Assembly (NCBI GenBank): GCA_030849065.1 | Contig: JASAON010001638.1 | Span: 1 to 64,000 of the forward strand | Length of the DNA: 64,000 nucleotides | Direction: 5' to 3' | Source of the DNA: Jaenimonas drosophilae | Taxonomy: Eukaryota; Euglenozoa; Kinetoplastea; Trypanosomatida; Trypanosomatidae | Shown: positions 58,001-64,000 of the stretch, one piece after another | How the letters are laid out: every line of letters begins with the position of its first letter | Numbering within the stretch: position 1 is the first letter of the stretch | Program-made: the position numbers and the translations under genes | The notes under the pieces: generated by a model | Database searches by the model: none | Told to the model about the DNA's origin: nothing | The model's input: only the letters and a program-made list of their open reading frames with translations

Positions 58001-60419
58001 TATCGGCCTCAAGCTGCGTAATGAGCTTGCGAAGGCCCGCGACGCCAACCGGAGTTACGGCGATGCCGCCGCTCGTCGTGGTGCCGCACACCGGCTCGCC
58101 ACGCACTTTGCCGCCAATGGCATTGCTCGCCAGAAACTGCGCCAGCCTCCACTTGTGCTCTCGCAGCTGGATATCCACCTCTCGCTGCTCCTCCTGGGCA
58201 TCGCGGAGTTGGTGATAGAGCACCTCCTTGTCCGAGGTAAAGCCCTTCAGCTTCAGGGCGAGCTCCGTAAACATGGGGCTGCCCTCCGTGAAGACGGACT
58301 GGCGCGCGGTTTGGCGGAAGCTCGGCTGCCGGCCCATGCTGCGGCTGGGCTCCAGCATGTGGCTCTCCACCCCATGCAGGCCATCCAGGCCAATTGATAC
58401 ACTGCCACCGGTGAATCCGCCGTGGCTCGCGTGCGTCTCACCAACACCAGCAGCTCCGCCCGGGCTACACTGTGGGGAGCCATCTCGGAAGTTTGTGGGA
58501 GATGGGGTGGCTGGGTTGTTTGCATCCTCGGCGGAGGCGAAGTGGGCGGCGTTGATGAGGTCGGGCGATCCGCACCCGCTCCGCATGTGGTCGCGTGTGC
58601 CGCTGAGTTGTAAATCCAGCGTGGTGCCCGTATCTATGCGGCCCAAGGAGAGATTCATGGCTGGCATGCCGGGTGAAACGGATTGGCACCGTGAGAGGGA
58701 GTGCTCACCATTGATTGTGGAGTAACGTCGTGCGGTGCGGTTGGGGTCCTGGAGCTCTGCACGTGCCCAGGCCAGCTCCTCCTTCACCTGTGCCAGCTCT
58801 GTGCGGAGCTCATCAATAAGCACCACCTGGCTTTTGGCCACCTGCTCACTATTGAAGGTGTTGCGGCGTGCGGCCACCTGGATCTCCTTGGCCTGCATCG
58901 CGAAGAGCATCGTATTCAGAGATTCCTCATACTGCCGTGTGCTCGGGCTCAGGCAAAACAACATCTGCGTTCGGCAGTTGCCACCAATGCCATCAGCCAG
59001 TAGGCGGGTGAGCTTGCTGCCACGGTAGGGCACGAAGACGCTCTTCTCTGGGTGCCGCTTGCGCTGCACAAGGGCCTGCACCACCGCGCCAAGGGCGAGG
59101 AGTGAGCGGTTGATCTTGCCACCTTCGCGCAGACGGATGCCGGAGTTGCTCGTGGAGGCCGCACGTTCAGAACCAGCCAAATCGCAAAAGCGAATGCTCG
59201 CAATGGTGCCACGAACACCACCACCTCCGCCATGCTCTCCATCCCCTCCGCTCACCTCCACCTCAACCGTGATGATGGCGTGGGATCTGCTGGATTGTGC
59301 GTTGGCCCCAGTGGCGGCGGTGAAGCGTTTGGTGTGCCCCAACTGCACCGCCGACACAAAATCATCCACGGTGGTTGGGAAGACGTGGCGCAGGCCGCAT
59401 ATTTCTAATCGGTCGTGGCCCTTGGCCTTCAGGTGCCGAACCTGCAGCGGAGTGCGGCCTACGCGTTGAGTGTGTTGTTGCTGCTGTTGTTTGGTACTGC
59501 TGGAACCACCACCACCGCCATCTTTGGGGGTGGAACGTGGTGGGGCACCAGTGCTAGATGCGCCTGCTCCGGCGGCCGCCGTGCTCGCGAAGCTCCCGGA
59601 TGGCCCAGTGGGGCTTGCCGAGGACGAGGCCGCCTTGGCTGTACCATCACCACCACCACCACCACTACTACTAATGTTGTTGTTGTTGGTGCTCGCACCA
59701 GCGTACTCGGCCAACAAATCAAAGACCTCTTCGTTATAAATCTCCACAAAGCTGCACTTGACCTGCACCAACCTCCCTTCCTCCTCCTCCAGACGTGCTT
59801 TTTCATCAAAGATGTCTTGCACCGCCCGATACACGATGCCAGCTGCTCCTGTGGTGCCGCCAAACATGGTGTGGGTCTTGCCAGAGCCTGTTGCACCGTA
59901 GGCCAGAATGGAGCCGTTGATGCCAAGAAAGAGGCCCTCCACGATGCATCGGCATGAGGCGGTATACACGTCATTCTGGGAGGAGTGGGCGTGAAAGACG
60001 GTGTCGGCGCGGAACTGTTGCGGCCGAATGGTCGGTGCGGCCTTGGCGCTGCTCCCGCTGGCCGCACCTGCCCCGGTTCCACCGCTTGAGCTACTCACCC
60101 CCGATGAGGTTCCGCCAATCACCACAATATCCTTCAGGCATTGGATGCAGTTGCGAATGCGTGGGTCGGCGCTCTCGACGGTGGTCATGGGCCGCACGCG
60201 CACAGCGACGCCTACGGAATCTGGTGCCGGCAGCGTATCGCGATCATCATTGGCGCTGCGGGCAGATGAGAGTGTGCCGGATTGGGATAACGATGGTGTG
60301 CTGCACATCTCACGTGTGGCATACTCCATCGAGGAGTCTTGGCGAAGTTGGCCCTCCTCTAGACATGGCGGAGCGGCCAACTTCTTGCGCGATCTGTAGC
60401 TGTTTCCACGACCCTGCAT
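55014..60419 (-). CDS. Kinesin with N-terminal motor and very long disordered tail
   Basis: 1801 aa, ATG start. The motor spans about residues 65-500: VAVRVRPM, the P-loop GATGSGKTHTM at 175-185, CSFVEIYNEEVFDLL, switch I NAQSSRSH (about 373-380), switch II DLAGSERA (about 411-418), INRSLLALGAVV and YRGSKLTRLL. All nucleotide-binding motifs are intact. A low-complexity insertion of about 75 residues (241-317; Ser, Gly, Ala, then Gln) sits inside the motor between EVFDLL and the next conserved strand. A coiled coil follows (about 520-560 and 720-830). Residues 900-1801 are Pro/Ser/Thr/Ala-rich with Asn runs. The subfamily is unclear; some motor features recall kinesin-8, but I would not insist. 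The role is presumably microtubule-based transport or length control. Confidence 0.94.
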   Translation of the reverse strand: MQGRGNSYRSRKKLAAPPCLEEGQLRQDSSMEYATREMCSTPSLSQSGTLSSARSANDDRDTLPAPDSVGVAVRVRPMTTVESADPRIRNCIQCLKDIVVIGGTSSGVSSSSGGTGAGAASGSSAKAAPTIRPQQFRADTVFHAHSSQNDVYTASCRCIVEGLFLGINGSILAYGATGSGKTHTMFGGTTGAAGIVYRAVQDIFDEKARLEEEEGRLVQVKCSFVEIYNEEVFDLLAEYAGASTNNNNISSSGGGGGDGTAKAASSSASPTGPSGSFASTAAAGAGASSTGAPPRSTPKDGGGGGSSSTKQQQQQHTQRVGRTPLQVRHLKAKGHDRLEICGLRHVFPTTVDDFVSAVQLGHTKRFTAATGANAQSSRSHAIITVEVEVSGGDGEHGGGGGVRGTIASIRFCDLAGSERAASTSNSGIRLREGGKINRSLLALGAVVQALVQRKRHPEKSVFVPYRGSKLTRLLADGIGGNCRTQMLFCLSPSTRQYEESLNTMLFAMQAKEIQVAARRNTFNSEQVAKSQVVLIDELRTELAQVKEELAWARAELQDPNRTARRYSTINGEHSLSRCQSVSPGMPAMNLSLGRIDTGTTLDLQLSGTRDHMRSGCGSPDLINAAHFASAEDANNPATPSPTNFRDGSPQCSPGGAAGVGETHASHGGFTGGSVSIGLDGLHGVESHMLEPSRSMGRQPSFRQTARQSVFTEGSPMFTELALKLKGFTSDKEVLYHQLRDAQEEQREVDIQLREHKWRLAQFLASNAIGGKVRGEPVCGTTTSGGIAVTPVGVAGLRKLITQLEADTKMKDGELQDLTDRHDALDRQIAATREALLSEKQQPSLELLLDNAQLKQNCTEAECLAATYHQECRAARSREGEYAQALAACVGAIHGLLPLVPHTTTAMDDAKLALIYANLPKASTSEMIHVFENALRADATPPLPPPSIAGSPMRRHARHNSGDLLDTSASDLEEHFKELMEVASSVQLHHHRRRSSGHNIGQEEGMTSPTSASGPVLAPHSPRPPLPAANAVPLCTPSPSPELPQAEALTAEKPRRADDGDEVREASGGGGGSSSDATIREHASSSGEPSRASSSSVETQSSLDAPAALVVDANSILDATPLQLFPETLLGVGVELEDLDGGTSPSECTPGTDMQTATPAALPNSANTTPLEDDEKEQPHSATTANVPALADASILGPFPRTTCSPDTDELANREVELPTTLSPPPPPPTPVVVVEASASVPSSAGEGPLSPPLRQSTQPPESRTSVSSELTPMALRPKSYTRSFSTSNLQATPKKKKKKRGEDEGVAAMGRSPLPQRPASASPLPQPRRAGSGLGPSRMGNGTASPFQRQKTATPNRAPTATRTSAARGATAGSPVPRRRPGTSADATAPVPPPPPNLHERRSNLARATAEAFQRLHSDAASSMAQASHVSNSSGLGAPSWDMFTRSRTAPLPNLSNASTPSTSGNGSGNPSSCGISTHPTGVFDEDRSFFSDASDPRSQKEQRSDDSSLASPRRRAGRRVGGATSTRTGAAPSSSSFSSNTAAERRASTPLRSSASPTKPSKAYNVNKWLRNGAAAKVVVPAPTPTAPSRRGMSSNITITTTNTNTNNNGSNAAPAPKTKDQRGGVAAPNRRTRRGASPPPVPPHTSASPPPNTNTATTNKNNAPAPASTMTLDPPNVEMKSSMLVPPVPSFPPTGPLRQKQTNASASKNSGAYMSSTSSRGSRSSAAGTPMSGVGGGLADDCSPLTNPNGSGSLWGTRTDRAFSMISALSNVSAYSFGDENDDLQVSRSTVSEMVSPRP

Positions 60420-62102
60420 CGTTGACGGTGCGGAGCGCAGCTACAAACACACGCGTGTCTGAACCAAGAAGAAAAACAAACAAACAACAAAAAAAATGAA
60501 GGAAATGATGAAGATCTAGCACAACTACAAAAGAAGAATGAAGATATAAGCGATCGCCCTCACACGAGGTGCCAATGCACAGAGTGAGCCGGCCGTCGAT
60601 GCCTGGAAAAAAAAACAGAACTGTCTTTTTTTTCCCTTGTGTGCGGAATCGATGCCAACCTACGTCGTGTGCTTCGTCTTCTGATTGCAGATGGTGGTTG
60701 GTTGCTCTCCTGCTCTCTCTCTGTGGGTGTGCAGAAGATGTTGGCAGTATTGTGTGAGAAATGAAATAGCGCGACGGGGGCTGTCTGATGATGTGAAGGA
60801 AAGGTGGAGCAAAGGAACAATGCCCTGAACCGAATCTGTTCTCGAGGTATGAGTGCCTTTTCGTGTCGTACAACAACAACAACAAAACACGCCCAACGTT
60901 TTTTTTTTCAGAGGTATGCTTGCGGGGAGGAGCGGCAGGTTCTTGCCTCTCACAGTGATTGGTATTTGTGGAGGGTGCTTCTCTTCGTGTTGGGATGATA
61001 ATGGGAAACTGCCTCCTCTCTCAACGACGAGCGAGTGAATGAGTGAATGCAAGAGATTAATCTGTCTGTGTGCTTGTACTCCGCAGCAGCCACAACAACC
61101 CAATTAGAGCTGTAGCAAGCGGTGGAGGTTGTCTGTGGGGGGTGGGGGATGAGGGGCTTGCTGCGACTCTGACAATGTGCCTCACAGTGTTGGCAGAGAA
61201 TCTCGGAAACAATGGTGAAGTGAGTGGTTGTGTGTGTGTGTGTGTGAGATGGCAATCCAACAGATACGTTCCGAGCAAACAAGAAAAAAAAGACCAACAA
61301 CAACAACAGCCGAACTAATGAAACTAAAAATTTTAAAAAACAAATCACGAGCGAGCTACGGCGTGGGTAGGTGGTGATGTCGTGTGTGAGTGTGTGTGTG
61401 TGTGTGTGGGGGTGCAATCAAGTGGACTGCACCAAAATGTTGGGCGTGTGTGTACCCAGAAGGTGCTCGTCGCCCTACAACAAACAAACAAGAGGGCCAC
61501 CACAGCCACAGCCAAAAATATCTTTCCTTTTGTTGTCTGAGTGAGTCTTGTGAGGCGTGTGTGTGTGTGTGTGGGAGAGGGGGAGTAAGAAGGTGGCTGC
61601 AAGCCAAGCTCTGTTGTTGTTGGGTGAAGTGTGTGGGGTGTAGAGGGTAATGAGTCAGGGGGCCCTTGACCCCAAATATATCCCTGTGAACTACACAAAA
61701 TAAACAAGAGTGGAAGTGAAGAAGGTGTCAAGCAAGTGAGGTCATGCGCAACATGTTGTTGTTGTTGTTGTTGTTGTGAAACGTACGTAGTGAAGTGGGT
61801 GTTGTGGTTCATGCAAATGCCGTGTGCTAGCATCATGAAAAGGGGTGAGGAAGGGGAGGAGGAGATGCTGTGGGTGGGCCGCTTCATACCTCTCATCTTC
61901 TGCCTGCACGCGTGTGTTCTGGAGATGCCAGCCTCCCACACTCCTGACGCTTCATTCTATGAATGCGCCGTTTCTGTGTGAGTGGAGGGGGAGGGGGGGG
62001 GGGCCTTCTATGGATAGGCACATAACCAAGGAATTGTTGGAGTGTGTGGGTCTATGCAGCATGGGCAATCTGCAGCACAGTGAAGAAGATTTTGATGCCG
62101 TC
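60420..62102. other. Non-coding spacer upstream of the kinesin
   Basis: 1.68 kb with GT runs (61231-61245, 61391-61409, 61558-61573), (CAA)n near 60871-60885 and 61298-61310, (TTG)n at 61754-61778 and a T10 run at 60900-60909. No credible gene on either strand. Confidence 0.5.
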
Positions 62103-64000
62103 TTAGGGCTCTGCGTGCTCGTAGCGCTGACGAAGTTGTTCCTTGGCGTAGCCCAAAATCATCTCTGTGGAGCCTTCATCCACCACCGCTGCCGCGGGCT
62201 GAGCGGCAAGGGCAGCATCGATGGCAGCCTTCACCGTTTTCCATCGCAGCGCCGCAATCTGCGGCCGACGAAGGCCGGCAAAGAGGCCATCAAGCACACG
62301 ATCCACTGCAGCTCGAGGTGAGGCACATGAGGTTCCTTCACTTCGACTGCGTTTGGCAGGTGTGGCGGATGGGGTTGTGGTGCGCATCGTCTTGCGTGCG
62401 TTGCGGGGCGTGGAGGAGGCTGCCATCTCTGGTGTTGCGCTGGGGCTTGTGCCACGACTCAGACTCTGCTGGAGTTCGTCTTGGTTGTGAGCGGCCGTTG
62501 TTGTTGTTGTTGTTGCTGTACGGGTGAAGGGGGCGTTTGGTGCGGCACGGAAGGATGGATCGAGGTAGGCTGTGGTGAGCCGGTCTGGGCGGTTGGCAGC
62601 GGTGTAGAAGGACGGGAGGAGCAGCTTTCCCGGATAGCGCCGCAAGGATTCCACGGAGCATTGATGTTGGCTGAGGCATGCGTGCATCACCACGCTGCCC
62701 AAGTCGCACAAGACGCGTGTGGCGTTGCTCTCCGGCTCCAGCACATCATCGGCTTGCTTGATGCGGTTGAGCAGCTCCACCACGACGCTCCCACATGCGG
62801 TGTTGTGGCGGAAGAGCTCCTCCATGAGGAGGTGCCACGTGCGTTGGTAGGCGATGAATCCCGTGCTTCGCTCGCTCTCGTACATGGGATGATGTGCCAT
62901 AAAGAGGGTGAGGAAGGGGATGCTGTACTCCAGGAAGCAGTAGAGCGCGGCAGGGTCGGAGAGCTGCATCACCGTGGCGGCTTGCTTCGCACGGAGGTGG
63001 TCCCCCACACGCCGCACGAGCTGGCGAAGAAGCTGAAAAGATGCCCGCGACTCCTCGCTCACCGCGGTGAGGAGGAGGAGGGCGGCATAGCGCATATCGC
63101 AGGTGCCGTGGAGTAGGTGATGCGCGAGCTTCCGCTGGAGGCACTGACGAACGACGGGGCAGTCCTCGGAAGAGATGATCATCGCCACACTGAGCTCCTG
63201 CGCCATGTTGGCGCTCGGCAATCTCACCAGCTTCAGCAACTGTTGCCCCAGAGCCAAACGGCGCCGCGCACCGCCCACGGCATGGATTGGCCGCGCACAC
63301 GCCACCTTGTAACCCGCGAGGAACTCCGCAATCGTGGATGAAATGGCGTCGGGGCGATCAGACGCAACAGCATTCAGCGCCACAGCGACGAGAGTCTTGG
63401 CGCAGGCCTCCACCACCGCGCCAGACGCCGTTTGAGAAAGTACTCCGGCAGAGGTGATGAGCTCATCCTCCATGGGCAGCTCCAAGCCCTCACCACTCCC
63501 GGTGGCACTGGCCGTGCTGCTGTGGCGTGTTGGCCGGATCTTGGCCGTCTCGGCCCCGGCATCAGGGCCGTCCTCGGCGAGCGCGGTGCGCAACCATCGT
63601 CGAAGATCATTGGCGAGGGTGGCGTCGCGCATCAGCGGGGCGGTGAGTGGGTCACCGGCGAGAGCACGAACGGCGTGGAGAATGGCCAAGGATGAGGTGC
63701 AAGATGTACCTTGTTGATGCGGGTTGCTGTGATGGAGCTGCGTGTGTAGGTCTTCGGAGAGGGCGGTGCAGATGGTCTGCGCCTCCCCCATCCCACGCAC
63801 ACGGAGGAGGGCCAACAAGGTGCGCGCAGCACGCTTCCCAAGACGGGCAGCCGCTGCATAGCCAACCTCCTCATCACCGGCCGCCTGTGCTGTTGTTGAA
63901 GCACTCAAGTGCCCATGAGAGAGGGCCACCAACACCTCCACCACCCCTTTCCGCACTTCTGCAGGCACCTTGGCCAAACATGAGGTGTGAGAGATGCCAA
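62103..64000 (-). CDS. PDS5: PDS5-like cohesin-associated protein, C-terminal part only
   Basis: The frame is open through the window edge, so the start lies outside; at least 631 residues are present. An alpha-solenoid of HEAT type covers the first 450 or so. The last part of it follows the conserved C-terminal block of Pds5: VRQCLQRKLAHHLLHGTCDMRYAALLLL, then IPFLTLFMAHHPMYES, WHLLMEELFRHN, VVELLNRIKQADDVLEPESNATRVLCDLGSVVM and the KLLLPSFYTAANRPD segment, which matches the LPxxFFT motif of the family. The tail is Thr/Ser/Arg-rich and likely disordered, ending QRYEHAEP. Known role: Pds5 binds the cohesin kleisin and regulates loading, release and acetylation. The assignment is by pattern, without an alignment. 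Confidence 0.8.
   Translation of the reverse strand, partial: GISHTSCLAKVPAEVRKGVVEVLVALSHGHLSASTTAQAAGDEEVGYAAAARLGKRAARTLLALLRVRGMGEAQTICTALSEDLHTQLHHSNPHQQGTSCTSSLAILHAVRALAGDPLTAPLMRDATLANDLRRWLRTALAEDGPDAGAETAKIRPTRHSSTASATGSGEGLELPMEDELITSAGVLSQTASGAVVEACAKTLVAVALNAVASDRPDAISSTIAEFLAGYKVACARPIHAVGGARRRLALGQQLLKLVRLPSANMAQELSVAMIISSEDCPVVRQCLQRKLAHHLLHGTCDMRYAALLLLTAVSEESRASFQLLRQLVRRVGDHLRAKQAATVMQLSDPAALYCFLEYSIPFLTLFMAHHPMYESERSTGFIAYQRTWHLLMEELFRHNTACGSVVVELLNRIKQADDVLEPESNATRVLCDLGSVVMHACLSQHQCSVESLRRYPGKLLLPSFYTAANRPDRLTTAYLDPSFRAAPNAPFTRTATTTTTTAAHNQDELQQSLSRGTSPSATPEMAASSTPRNARKTMRTTTPSATPAKRSRSEGTSCASPRAAVDRVLDGLFAGLRRPQIAALRWKTVKAAIDAALAAQPAAAVVDEGSTEMILGYAKEQLRQRYEHAEP

Noticed and set aside
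1..64000. CRISPR arrays, insertion sequences, retroelements and viral genes
   Set aside because: Direct repeats present are simple microsatellites or paralogous genes. I saw no reverse transcriptase, transposase, integrase or viral polymerase motifs.

Overview
The window is nuclear DNA from a kinetoplastid protist, most likely a trypanosomatid. I cannot place it to genus. The basis is that every convincing protein gene (21 CDS or broken CDS over 64 kb) lies on the minus strand and none needs introns. Genes are separated by long non-coding spacers rich in (GT/CA)n, (CAA)n and (ATG)n microsatellites. Pyrimidine tracts sit upstream of some starts, as expected for trans-splicing of a polycistronic transcript. 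The order RPS5-RPS5, HIT zinc finger, beta-adaptin, PPDK also matches what I remember of a stretch of Leishmania chromosome 11; this was not checked against a database.

Transcription runs from high to low coordinates. The right arm (64.0 to 41.0 kb) holds a PDS5-like cohesin factor cut by the window edge, a large kinesin, a START lipid-transfer protein broken by a one-base frameshift, a low-complexity hypothetical protein, a leucine-rich-repeat protein, the 60S assembly factor RLP24, an ATAD2/Yta7-like AAA-ATPase with a bromodomain, and a PUB-domain protein. At 40.8 kb there is an elongator tRNA-Met gene with a T6 terminator. Next to it is a 1.6 kb GC-rich island full of G and C homopolymers that carries no coherent gene. 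This is a plausible boundary between two head-to-tail transcription units, or a poorly assembled stretch.

The middle block (38.6 to 34.5 kb) is visibly more AT-rich. It codes for a PDZ/SURP-like protein with an RS-like tail and for a trichohyalin-like coiled-coil protein. The left arm (33.3 to 0.6 kb) holds an acidic-tailed hypothetical protein, two almost identical RPS5 genes, a ZNHIT1/Vps71-like protein, beta-adaptin, pyruvate phosphate dikinase with a possible glycosomal signal, an INPP5A-type inositol phosphatase, a giant protein discussed below, an isocitrate-dehydrogenase-like protein, an RRM protein, Sec61 alpha and a DHHC palmitoyltransferase. The genes are mostly unrelated housekeeping functions (translation, secretion, trafficking, chromatin, energy metabolism), as is normal in kinetoplastid gene arrays.

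The most unusual gene is at 13568-17596. Its 1342-residue product carries a domain resembling the N-terminal acyltransferase (SAT) domain of fungal type I fatty-acid and polyketide synthases. Both catalytic positions appear to be lost: glycine replaces the nucleophile and asparagine replaces the histidine. The last 50 or so residues resemble an acyl-carrier-protein domain that keeps a serine at the attachment position. No other synthase domains are present, so this looks like a stripped-down, probably non-catalytic relative of a megasynthase with an unknown role.
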